Origin: Panaeolus papilionaceus
Taxonomy: Eukaryota > Basidiomycota > Agaricomycetes > Agaricales
Length of the DNA: 64,000 nt
Assembly (NCBI GenBank): GCA_015501605.1
Contig: JADNRZ010000012.1
Coordinates: 434,001 to 498,000 of the forward strand
Direction: 5' to 3'
In this document: in pieces, positions 24,383 to 35,535 of the stretch
How the letters are laid out: each line of letters opens with the position of its first letter
How positions within the stretch are numbered: the stretch's first letter is position 1
Position numbers and translations under genes: made by a program
Notes under the pieces: model-generated
The model's database searches: none
The model's input: only the letters and a program-made list of their open reading frames with translations
What the model was told of the DNA's origin: nothing

Positions 24383-26513
24383 ATGGAGAGCACTCTTCTA
24401 GCTAGTACGCCCGGTGTTGTGGTTCAATGCTCCCTGGCTGCTGGAATTTTTCTTCTCCTTCGCTCTTATGTTAATCGACGTCGCGAAAGTCTCCCCCCGG
24501 GTCCGAAAGGACTACCTTTGGTTGGAAATATCTTTCAAATGCCGAAGATCTTTCCTTGGAAATCCTTCTCGGAATGGAGCAAGACATATGGTAACTCACC
24601 CTTTTGTTGATGTCGTCTGTGCTGCTTAGCTCTGTCATTCCTACAACTCAGGCAGTATCATCCACCTTAATATGATTGGTCAACCCATTATTGTTATCAA
24701 CTCGAGAAACGTGGCTCGTGATCTTCTGGACAGACGGTCGAATATGTATTCCGATCGCCCGAGACTCGTATGTTATCCCTCACAATTATGCCTACCTCAC
24801 TAATATGACCGCAATTGTGTCTTAGGAAATCATATCCATGTATGCCTTGTTCGTTTGCGCGATTTGAGTTCATTGAAGGGACTGAATGTCGCTCTAGGGT
24901 TGGATGGGACAAATCTCTGGTCTTGTTACCCTACGGCGATGAATGGAGGCAACAGCGAAAGCTTATTGTCCAAGATCTTGCACCTTCGTCATGTCCTCAG
25001 TACTACTCCCTGCAAGAGCGAGAGACTAGGCTTCTTGTTCGAAACATTCTCAAGGAGCCTAGCAGCCTTGTCCCTGAGCTTAGGCTGTGAGTGTAATTGC
25101 TATATCCCCAATTACTCCTTATATGACATGCCGTGCAGACGTGTAGGCATTATTGTTGTTCGAACAACATACGGCCACTATGTCCAATCTGTTGACGACC
25201 CCTTACTGGCAAATGGACTGCAAACGATTCACGACGGAAGTATCGCGGCTGAACCTGGAAGGTTCCTTGTCGACTTCATTCCTTGGCGTAAGTGATTCCC
25301 CATCTCCCTTTTTGCGACTCTCACTAACCTGACGAATCCGTTTCGCAGTCCAGTATCTTCCCCCTTGGCTCCCTGGAACAGGTTTCCTCCAAACAGCGAA
25401 GAAATGGAAAAACACCTTCGACGATGCTACCTGGAAACCTATCGAATTCTGCAGGGATAATCTGGTTCGTATTCCCCTTTGCCATATCATGTATTTTGCA
25501 ACTAAAATCCTTTTTAGCACACTGGTAAAATGTTAATGCCAAATCTATGTGGAAACGTCTACCAGCAGGCTGGATGGGAGATAGACCCCGATGTCGAACG
25601 ACAGATGGCTTTGGCTGCGGCAACCATCTTGGGTGGTGGTCTTGACTCCGTGAGTCTTCTCACAAACTATATTCTCAATGGTTACCTCTTACGCATCTTT
25701 ATGTGCAGAGTATCTCGACCGCAATGACATTTTTCCTATACATGATCCTAAAACCAGAGGTTCAAAAGAAGGCACAGGTAGAACTAGATCGAGTGGTTGG
25801 CCATGATCGACTCCCGTCAATCACTGACCGACCAGATCTACCCTACCTCCGAAGCATTATGACCGAGGTTTACCGAATTTCTCCGCCATTCCCGCTCTGT
25901 GAGTTTATGTTTTTCGGTTAACTCGCTTAATAGCACTCTGACTTGAATCATTCTGGTTCAACAGCAATTCCGCACACGTCGACTCAGGATGACATTTACG
26001 ACGGCGTGCTAATTCCCAAAGGATCTATGATCCTTCCGAACGTCTGGTACATTGAACGTGTATGATCAGAACCACTCGATACTAATACCCGACTCAGGCA
26101 TATGTTACACAATCCAGAAGAGTATCCAAACCCTGAAGAATTCATGCCAGAACGATATAATGGAAAGGATTCTGAGATGGAGAAGGTCAAGGACGTTGTG
26201 TTTGGCTTTGGAAGGAGGGTATGTCCAGGCAATCACTTTGCTGAAGGGACATTTTTCTCCATCATCGCTACTACTCTCGCTACATGTGACATTCTTCCTG
26301 GTCTGGATGAGAACGGAAAAGTGAAGATGCCAGATCCCAATGCTTATACATCGACAACTATTAGGTGCGTTTGAGTTGTTGATTGGTGACAGAGCGAATA
26401 TTGACAAAAATTTGAATATTTTTAGCTTCCCGAAAGAATTCCCGGTTGGTCTTCGTGCGCGGTCAAGCCAGGCTGCTACCTTACTCGCTGAGGTGTCTGA
26501 AACAATTGAATGA
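24383..26513 (+). CDS. Cytochrome P450 monooxygenase 3 (ER-anchored)
   Basis: Close paralog of the P450 at 1900-4029 with matching exon layout. N-terminal helix (CSLAAGIFLLLRSYV), hinge SLPPGPKGLPLVGN, WRQQRKLIVQDLAPSSC in the C-helix region, I-helix LGGGLDS, K-helix MTEVYRI, PERF region FMPERYN and heme loop FGFGRRVCPGNHFAEG. The last exon reads SFPKEFPVGLRARSSQAAT and stops at 26513. In the I-helix the usual acid-Thr pair reads Asp-Ser, and PERF is PERY; both are conservative but uncommon. The start is the ATG at 24383, followed by a membrane helix. Substrate unknown. The pair with P450 1 suggests an earlier segmental duplication, now split by the F-box/DNA2 block. Confidence 0.88.
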
Positions 26514-28276
26514 TTTGCCGCTTGTGTGGTTACTTGTTGTACAACACCTTGTCCCCTTTTATGACCTTACGTCCTTATGTCCAATGAAGTTTTTACTCAT
26601 TCTGTGTTCAATGGCGTTTGTCAGGTATGACACAATCCCCAGTATACATATGCCACGGGCACAGAAGGGGAGACTTTATTGTATATGAAGCAACGGCATC
26701 AAAGAAAGCGAACAAGGAGAAACAAATAGGGGCTAAAAAATCGGAGGATCAAACTCCAGTTTCCGAAATCAACTCCGTTAGGACTCGGATCAGCAGCTAC
26801 AACCAAAACGGCTCTTTCTCCCTTTGCCATCTAGTGACATCGGTTGTCTGAGCGCTGCTATATGCGTCGTCAAAGTTATTTTTTGTCCTATCCAATCCTT
26901 CGACCATTCCTATCATATGCCCCAAAGTGGACAACGCTGGTGGGAAGGATCCATCATTACAATTTACACCAGGAAATGCACGAAAACCACATCTATCGAC
27001 GTGGACATTCTGTGAGCACTTCGTCCTCTTAAAAAAGCGCATCAACAGCCTTGGCCTTGCCTCAAGAAAAGCTTGTGATCGCTTAAGGGGAATGCATTTA
27101 CTTCCATTGGAAAGTCCATCAATTTTCTCTCATTGGTCAGATAAGAATTCAGCCATCGCTATCAAGGATATCTTCGGGGTCTCTGACTGTTTTGACGATA
27201 AGACACGATCTCTATCAATTGTACAAAGGTACGTACGCCGCTCGAAACCCAAATCATCGCAACTGATATTTGGTTCATTTGTTTCAGCGGACATGAAATT
27301 ATGCTGTTGCTGGTGCTGCTCTTATCTCTCTTCAGAAACTCTTGGGCGACTTGAGAATTGGAAATTCTAGCCTGGTTCGCATATCGGAAAAGGCTGCGCT
27401 GGTCACGAAGATCTCATTACTCCTAGGGAGTAAGCGCTCGACGCTAAAACTAATTCCGTGCAGAAGGGATCGCCTTTGTACAGCATTTGAGAGCTTCCAC
27501 TGAATCCCCGCGACTTCTTCGGCCGATACAGCTGCTGCCCACCGAGCGTTATCTCGCCTATGTACGTGGATTCCCTAGATAACAGGGCATCAAGTTCAGT
27601 GACACTGATAGAATCTGAAGAACCTTGATAACTATACAGACACGTGAGTTTCGGAAACACTGGATCGAGTTATTCGGGGACAGACGTTCGCAGGCACTTT
27701 ATCTTTGCTTCGAATTCTCAGAGTTTAACGCGACCGCGCCAAACTTATTCTGCTCAAGGCTCTCATCAACTTTCCACATCGTAATTATGAAAATAAAGGT
27801 GTGTCGCGCTTGACAGGAATTGGAAATAAATCTCCGAAGGCGAATGGGCGGCTTTAGTACAATACCACCCCGATTTCAATGTAAGGCAAGTACCTCTTAT
27901 CGTCGAAAAGATACACAAATTTACCGCCACAGGGTATCAGAAACAACAAGAACAAAGCTTTAGCGCACTCCAGGGACGGTCTCTTTGAATGAGAATCACC
28001 CCACACTGGCAGCCAGATTAGACACCTACTGTAAGTGTGAGATAATTGTCGTTGACTCTATATGTCAGTCGACAAAATGGCTTCTGACTCCTTATCAGTG
28101 GACTTCGTGGGGTTCGCGATAAGGGTACATATAAAAAGATGGCTCTTTATACCAAGTATAAGACACGAGCTCCTTGTGTCTTCTTTGTCGTTGGGCCTCT
28201 TTGTGACTATCGAGACCTTGCTGTCGTGAACCACCCACTGCAATTCCGACCATTGTACAAGTCAACTTAGACCGAA
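26514..28276. other. Intergenic stretch, mostly unassigned
   Basis: Apart from a weak small frame at 26797-27042 (separate entry), nothing can be supported. A minus-strand frame at 27403-27668 is protein-like but has no ATG. The last few hundred bases should hold the promoter of the symporter gene. Confidence 0.4.
26797..27042 (-). CDS. Possible small intronless gene (81 residues)
   Basis: An ATG-initiated frame of 81 residues (MRFFKRTKCSQNVHVDRCGF...), with a mixed, protein-like composition and a C-terminus of TRWQREKEPFWL. No family is recognised and no splice partner seen. Overlapping plus-strand frames are of similar length, so the call rests only on composition. Confidence 0.22.
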   Translation of the reverse strand: MRFFKRTKCSQNVHVDRCGFRAFPGVNCNDGSFPPALSTLGHMIGMVEGLDRTKNNFDDAYSSAQTTDVTRWQREKEPFWL

Positions 28277-31214
28277 ATGTCTGAAACCGTCCTTCCTCAA
28301 GGCGCGGGCTATGGAGTCGGTGCGGATTTTTCCCTTGTACAAGTTAATCTTTTTGACTGACAACATCTCATTTTCAAATTGGATATGATATCAAATAGTC
28401 GTTGGTAAGTTCTGCCTCCTTCGTCGCGATTTCAACCTAAGTAGTCAACAGGTATTGGTCTGTTTTTCAGCGTCTTCATGATTGGGATCACCGCCATACA
28501 AGCACGATACACGGCGTTCTCACCCAAAAACTCGGAAGAGTTCACAAGCGCATCGCGTAGCATCAAGCCTGGTTTGATTGCCTCGGGCATCGTCTCTGCA
28601 TGGACATGGGCTGCAACGTTGGTGAGTTCGATACTCTTGTACTCGTCATCATGCTCTTTAATAACATCTGCGTGCCAACCCTGGCAATAGCTACAAAGCA
28701 GCGCTGTTGCATACAAGTTTGGTATGTCCTTCCCCATCCGCATTGTCTTGGCTCGCTTCAGATTTAATACCTCGTTTTCAGGTATCAGTGGCCCATGGTG
28801 GTACGGTGGTACGTGGATGCAGGCCAAAATTAACCTTCTGAGTTTTGACGGTCGTGAGACTAGCTGGCGCAACGGTCCAGATCTTGCTCTTCGCTATGGT
28901 ATGTGTCTTCGCTCGTTATCAGTGTGTGTACCCGAACTCATCGGTAGTGTGTTTTTAGCTGGCTGCGAAGCTAAAATTGAACGCCCCCTATGCTCACACT
29001 TGGCTTGAGATTGTTGGCGCCCGATGGGGACGTGCAGCACATCTAATTTTTATGTTCTTTGGGTCTGTATTTGTCCTACTTCCGCTACTCAATCCGCCCT
29101 GATGACGAAATTTGCAGTCTCGCGACAAATATCATTGTCAGCTCCATGCTCATTCTTGGTGGATCGGCAACAGTAACAGACCTAACGGGAATGCATACCA
29201 TTGCTGCCTGTTTCCTGATTCCCATAGGTGTTGCCATCTACGTCGTCGTTGGCGGGATGAGATCCACTTTGCTCTGTGACTAGTGCGTCGAGCCATTCAC
29301 CCTCGATGAATACGTTTCTCATTTGATATTCTCAGTACCCACACCGCCGTTCTGTTCGCAGTCATCCTGGTGAGTCCAGAACGCATTCCTTTAAAACTTC
29401 ATTTGACATTGACACCGGCGACAGACTTTCATTTTCACGGTGTATGCCACTAGTGACAAGATCGGCAGCCCAGCCAAAATGCACGAACTGCTTTCAGCCG
29501 CTTCAGCTGTCGCCCCTGTCGATGGCAATGCTCATGGTTCATATGTCACCATGCGTTCGAAGAATGGTCTTATCTTCGGTGTTATTAACATCATTGGAAA
29601 CTTTGCCACCGTGTTTCAAGACCAGGCTTACTGGCAGCGTGCAATTGCCAGTCGACCTGGAACCACTGTCAAGGCCTACCTCCTTGGTGGTGTCGCCTGG
29701 TAAGTATTTCGATGCTCGGGATTCACAATGTCTTTGTTATTGACGAAGGAATTACAGGTTCGCCATTCCTTTCACATTCGCTACAACCCTCGGTCTCGCC
29801 GCTGTTGCCCTTCGAGGTGATCCTGACATGAGGATCTTGACACCCGCTGACGTCTCTGCTGGTCTTCCGGCCGCAGCTGCAGCTGCAGCGCTTCTTGGCA
29901 AAGCGGGTGCCGCTGCTCTACTCGTTCTCCTCTTCCTGGCCGTGACATCCGCCTGTTCTGCCGAGCTTATCGCGACGTCTTCGCTGTTCACCTACGATGT
30001 TTACGTGGTATGTATCTCCGAGATTCTTTTTGTGTCGATAACGGAGTTTAAGGACGATCTCTATTCTTAGGCGTACATCAATCCCAAAGCGACCGAAGAG
30101 CAGATCTTGCGAATGGGTCACATCGGCGTATGTTGCAATGTCAATGTTCTACCATTCTGAAATATTGACACTGCGCTTAGGTCGCTGGCTACGCTATTGT
30201 ATGTGGCTTGGCGGGTCTAATTTTCTTCTACATTGGTGTCTCCATGGGCTGGCTCTATGTATGTGAAGGATTCGATATGATTTAAGCTCAAGACTGATCC
30301 ACTTTCAGACCTTCATGGGCGTCATTCTTGGCTCAGGAGTTGTTCCCATCGCTCTCTGCATTACATGGAGCAAAGCCAACAAGTGGGGATGCATCAGCGG
30401 CTCTGTTATTGGTTTTGGCGCCGGTATAATCGCTTGGCTCGTTACCACGGCTACTCTTAACAACAATGTTATTAATGTTGTTACAAGTGGTGGTGACTTT
30501 GAGATGCTGGCCGGGAATCTTGCCTCGATCGGGGTTGGTGGAATTATTGCCGTCGTCTCGTCCCTCATTGTGAGTATTGAGAAAGCATTCACATGTTGTT
30601 TGCCTTCGTTTTGATCATGACCACAGTGGCCCGACAACTTCGACTGGGAGACAACAAGAGCAATTAACAGACCTGTTCAAACACCCTCTCAACCTTCCGA
30701 TGATGTGTCAGATAATGAAAGCGAGAAGAAAGGAGTTACTGTAACACACGTCAAGGATTCCGCGGACTCTTTCGTCCAGAGCGAGGAGGATGAGCTGAAC
30801 CCTGTATCGCTAAACAAGGCTTTCCGATTTGCAGCCTGGTCCTCTATCGCTTTGGTGAGTTTACCCCGATACATTCCTTGAGGAACCTTACTCACGATGA
30901 ACGAAAGTTCGTGGTCCTTATATTGTTTATCCCTCTGCCGTTGTTCTTCTCGCAACATATCTACACTGTTTCTGGCTTGACGGGATGGGTAGCTGTGGGC
31001 GTTATGTGGTCATTCTTCTCTGCATTTGCTGTCGTAATCTATCCACTATATGAGAGCAGGGAAGCACTGACCCAAATTTTGAAAGGAATTTATACGGTGC
31101 GTCGACTACGGGTCTAGTTTGAGTCTTCGTCAACTTACGCGGAATTTTCAGGATCTCTTTACGAAGGGTAGTGGGAAATATGTCCACGAGCCCCCTGTTA
31201 TATCCAAAGCATGA
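28277..31214 (+). CDS. DUR3-type urea/solute symporter
   Basis: Solute:sodium symporter family member of the fungal DUR3 type, expected at the plasma membrane to import urea or polyamines with protons. Motifs seen include GLFFSVFMIGITA, SAWTWAATL, GISGPWWYGGTW, the central VVVGGMRSTLLCDY, and FQDQAYWQRAIASRP. Many hydrophobic helices and a C-terminal tail ending HEPPVISKA follow. About ten exons are read. The second is only six bases long (28399-28404), which restores YGVVVGIGLFF. The start is the ATG at 28277. The insertion between helices near TPSQPSDDVSDNESEKK is acidic and could be a regulatory loop. Substrate specificity is inferred from the family only. Confidence 0.88.
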
Positions 31215-31401
31215 AAAATGACGAACGTGCTACGCCCATTGATGTCTTTTTCTCCGTTCATGTCATCGTCATCTCTGTTATTCCATTTGTAATTTACCCT
31301 TGATTTCGAAATGTTTCTCACTCATCTGTCGAGTCCACGCCCAACCCCACGTACTAATCATAACATGTCCTATCTATACCCACGATATCTCTTTTCGTAG
31401 C

Positions 31402-31730
31402 CTACTTTAATTCATTATCGAGACGCACGTTCATCGCAACTTGCTTCAGTCTCTCAGGGCGCTTGGCAAGTAAAGCATCCCTTGACGCATCCCACACCTC
31501 CGAGACTCGACATTCGACCGGAGTCTTGGCGGTTGAATACCGCGATTGTAATATGTAAGAGGCCGATTGTATTAAATGAGTTGCAGACTCAGTATTCATG
31601 ATCATTATCTGAGGATATATGTTAGTCCCATCGATAACTGGAGGGCTAAGAGCACCTGTCAGTGAGCCTACGTATTAGTGACGATTTCTAGGGTGCAAAA
31701 TAGCTTCTCAGCAACACCTGAGTTTGACAT
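31402..31730 (-). CDS. Small spliced gene, unknown function (92 residues)
   Basis: Two exons: a 13-base first exon 31730-31718 (ATG TCA AAC TCA G) and 31667-31402. They are joined across a 50-base intron (GTGTTG...ACGTAG) with CACTAAT just upstream of the acceptor. The product is 92 residues, MSNSGSLTGALSPPVIDG... then YSTAKTPVECRVSEVW and AKRPERLKQVAMNVRLDN. No signal peptide or membrane helix. Family not recognised. It is convergent with the symporter gene, 187 bases away. Confidence 0.45.
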
Positions 31731-32454
31731 ACAGAGAGATTCGCATGACTTATCTTTTGTATTGAGTATCCTCTTGTTGTACCCTTCGAAAAGCCCCTAA
31801 TCGATCACACGACACCCACAAGCAATTGATGCACCATGAAAGGATTGTGGAGATTTTGCCAAGTCGTCATCAGTTTGTGGGGAATATGATGAAATATGTT
31901 CCCGGCCAATACACCGGCCAGGGATGTTTCAGTCCAGGTCGTTAGTCCTTGATGTTTGTGTACATGTTTGTAGGCACCTACACTGATGACGACTCATTGA
32001 GGAAATGGTAGAGATCAGCGTGGTGTCGTCAGGAATGTAGGTTCCAACTCACCAAGCACTGTAACTTCGTGCTGAGAGTAGAGGTCGAAGGGGCGCTAAG
32101 GAGAAATATAGTCTGTAAACCTGCAATAAATATGTAACTGAATCATTGTATTTTCATATCTGATATCAAATCACTTCGGAGATCTGAGTAAGCTGCCAGC
32201 GTGTCAGGGGAAATGGGAGCCTGAATGCTTTTCAATATTTGATTTCATGTTAGATATTAATTGCAAAATTTTCGGTAGATGAACCTAGATTGTTTTCAAT
32301 GCGAGCATCGAGGGCAAACCACTTGGGTTTACATGTCTGCTGCGTATTTTAGACATTTATTTGTCGACAAAGCTGCTTGAAAGTTGAAACAACGTCGAGA
32401 TGGAGCGAGAATGTTGCAGAATTTTTGTGTCCGACGGGATCTGGCCAAATAGCA
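31731..32454. other. Intergenic stretch, no gene seen
   Basis: About 720 AT-rich bases between two small minus-strand genes; only short shadows of frames. Confidence 0.45.
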
Positions 32455-32697
32455 TCAATTAGTCCTTGCATTATGCAATCGTCCGTTCAGGGCTGTGCGG
32501 CCCTTCAAAGCTCCAGCCTCGCTGAGTAATGAATGCTTTGAGGGGAGGTCCTCTGGTAGAATTCTCTTCTTAGGTATCTGCATAATATAATCATATGGCT
32601 GCCACCGATTGACCTTGTTATACCTTTGCTTCCAATCCATAGGGAGAGGATACGCTATCTCCACCTTCGGCATGAGACTACCAAATGGAGGTGTCAT
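32455..32697 (-). CDS. Small intronless gene, unknown function (80 residues)
   Basis: Single ATG-initiated frame of 80 residues. The composition is convincing: PKVEIAYPLPMDWKQRYNKV, RWQPYDYIMQIPKKR, basic tail ALKGRTALNGRLHNARTN. Net positive charge; no membrane helix. Not recognised. It is divergent from the Ca2+/H+ exchanger, with 180 bases between the starts, so the two may share a promoter region. Confidence 0.4.
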   Translation of the reverse strand: MTPPFGSLMPKVEIAYPLPMDWKQRYNKVNRWQPYDYIMQIPKKRILPEDLPSKHSLLSEAGALKGRTALNGRLHNARTN

Positions 32698-32877
32698 TAC
32701 GGTGCCGACTCCGGATGCCGGACTCCAATGAGCGATAACGTGATGTCGCTCTTAGCGCCAAGCATACCAAGGGTCGATTTCGAGACATATAAGACCGACT
32801 CGCTTGGCCTCACAGCCTCCCCCCCTTCTCATTTGTTGAAGTCCCCCCAAAGCTTATTCTAACCGTCCACACCCTGA

Positions 32878-34925
32878 ATGGGAGAATCTTTCGCTTTACC
32901 TTCTCATAATGTTTCGAACAATGTTCTGCCCCAGCCAACACTTGCCCTCGCAGCTGAAGATGACGACGAACCTCCTAGTAGTGGGCCACGTAATGATAGG
33001 CCGTCTCAAATGAGAAATGATTCCGAGAGCTCCAACCCTTCTACCGTCAGTGGCACTGTCCATAGAAAGGATTATGCCACCCAAGAAAAGACCACCGTCG
33101 AACATGAGATGAAGGCCGACCGAAAGACAGACGAGGTCGTCCTCACTACCACCGTTCGCCCCGGAACAGACGTAGAGAAGTTGGAAATTGTAACGGACGA
33201 CGTACCCGTTCGACGTCGCCGCAGGTTTCGCTTCATCAAGCTCTCCCGAAGCGCGCGCCTTCGGGCCCTATTCACCCCTCGTCACGAATTGGGTCCCGAC
33301 CCAACCTATGCTCAATCGTTCATGAACATCTTGCGATATACGCCTCTTAACTTGCTTCTTGCATTCATCCCAGTCTCCTGGGCACTTCACTTCAGCCACC
33401 AGTCACCTACCCTCACTTTTATCTTCTCCGGTCTAGGCATCATTCCACTTGCTGCTCTCCTTGGTCTTGGAACTGAGCAAATCGCTCTTCGAACCAGCCA
33501 AAGTGTCGGTGGTCTGCTCAACGCCTCCCTCGGAAACTTGATCGAAATGATTATCTCTGGTATCGCCCTCAAACAGGTAGGTTTGACTTTCATCGCTAGT
33601 CACTCGACATGCTAAAATTGTTGTTCAGTGCGAATTGGAGGTTGTACAAAGCGCCCTGCTCGGTGGATTGTTGAGCAACCTGCTCCTCGTTTTGGGATGC
33701 GCATTTATCGGTAGGTCCTTTATTCACTTTGTCTATTGTCTCATCCTCATTAATCGAACTACAGTCGGTGGTTTCCGCTTTAGCAGCCAACAGTTCCAGC
33801 CCATGGTCGCTCAGTTGAACTCGTCTTTGTTGATCTTATCCGTCATTTCGCTTACCATTCCCGCTGCTTTCGTACGTTGATCATCATTTCTGAAACATAT
33901 TTCCTGTCTGACAAGTCCATTTAGCACCAATATCTCGAAAGCCGTCTAACCTCAGGAACTGAGCTCGACATTTTACTCAAGCTCAGTCGTGGAAGTGCGA
34001 TCATTTTGATCTTCATGTAAGTTATCATCGTCACTCATACGCTCTTTGCGCTGACGGTTATTTTGCATACAGCTACATCTCATATCTGTTCTTCCAATTC
34101 TACTCGCACAACCACTTGTTCCTGGACACCGTCCAAGAAGTTGATGTCGTTACGAGCTCGCGTTCGAATAGCCCAAGCTCGGGATCCTTGACTCGCCGTT
34201 CGACCCAAGCCACTCTGCCCACTGCAGACTTGACGCACGTCGACGCAGATACAGAGTCGTCTTGCTCCTCATGCTCATCGAACTCTTCGGACATTGAGAC
34301 ACCTAAATTGAACAAGTACACGAGCCTCGGTTTGGTCATTGTCATCACCGCCTTGGCCTACGTCACCGCGGAAGGTCTCATCGGTTCGCTCGAAGGTCTT
34401 ATCGAGGCCAACCCTGGCATTTCGAAGGAGTTTATCACCTTGATCGTCATTCCCATTCTCAGCAACGCCGCTGAGCACACGACCGCCGTCGTCGTTGCCA
34501 GGAAGGGTAAATTCGATTTGGCTATGAGTGTCGCTGTCGGAAGTTGTATCCAGATTGCGTTGTTCGTCATCCCCGTCCTCGTCTTGGTGGCTTGGGGTAT
34601 GGCTAAACCTCTCACCTTGTTGTTCGACCCATTGGAGACTGTCGTACGTTATCAGTTTTGTCAATCTATTTCGGGCGTTCGACTAAAAGCGTGGCTTACA
34701 GGTTCTCTTCTTCTCTGTGTTGGTCGTCAAATTCTCCGTTGAAGACGGTAAATCCCACTGGATGAGTGGTTTATTGTTGATGGGTACGATCCAATCCATC
34801 CACCGTTTGGTCCACCGTATTGACATTATCTTTTAGGTACCTACACCTTGATCGCTTTGGCGTTCTGGTATTTCCCAAGTGATACCTTGCGCCTCATTCA
34901 AGGCCAAGTCATCAAATGTAACTAG
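32878..34925 (+). CDS. Vacuolar Ca2+/H+ exchanger, VCX1/CAX type
   Basis: Cation/proton antiporter that would load Ca2+ into the vacuole. A long charged cytosolic N-terminus (about 140 residues, RRRRRFRF just before the membrane part) is followed by the two inverted CAX repeats. Repeat 1 is GGLLNASLGNLIEMIISGIA then GGLLSNLLLVLGCAFI. Repeat 2 is FITLIVIPILSNAAEHTTAV then MSVAVGSCIQIALFVIP. A serine-rich, acidic loop (SSCSSCSSNSSD) separates the halves, as in fungal members. About seven exons; the start is the ATG at 32878. Repeat 2 has SNAAEH where most relatives have GNAAEH, but the catalytic glutamate is kept. Confidence 0.92.
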
Positions 34926-35535
34926 TCGTCGCCCTCATTGTCCTCTCTGGGGACGCATTCCTGTTGTTACTGTTTCATGTCTTTTTTGATGTTTGACGAA
35001 TTATGCTTGTACTGTTTTTCGAGACGTTTTCTTCAAAGTCCAATAATGTTTGATGAATTTTCTTGTACTACCACCCTATGCACAACTGTTATCCCCCAAA
35101 GTGACGCTGTTTTGTACGATATAGGAGTAGCTTTTCCCTTCAGTTTATCTTCGTCGTGATGTTTTCGTAAATGAAATCGTACCAAATTCATATCGTTTTG
35201 TTTGGAATAGGCTGCTGTCATGGACTCAGGGACTTGCTGTGCATGAGGTAGCGCCCATCAAACAGATCATAGCAAGAATAAATGGGAATCGAAGTATGAG
35301 AATCAGCGAATTGCTGTCGTCATTATAAGATCTACATTTGAATTCGAATTCTCATCATAAACTTTACAGCCGAAATACACTCAACGACGGCAGCGACTTC
35401 TTGAGTTCAGCATATAATAAAACAACCTTGAGCAGACTTACTACAAATACACTATTAGTACATACACCGCGTATATAATTAATTAACTGTTGACCCAACG
35501 GTACACTGCTGCATAATCCGAACAGCGGCAACACT
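34926..35535. other. Convergent intergenic stretch
   Basis: About 600 AT-rich bases between the convergent exchanger gene and the large unknown gene; presumably both 3' untranslated regions. Confidence 0.45.
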
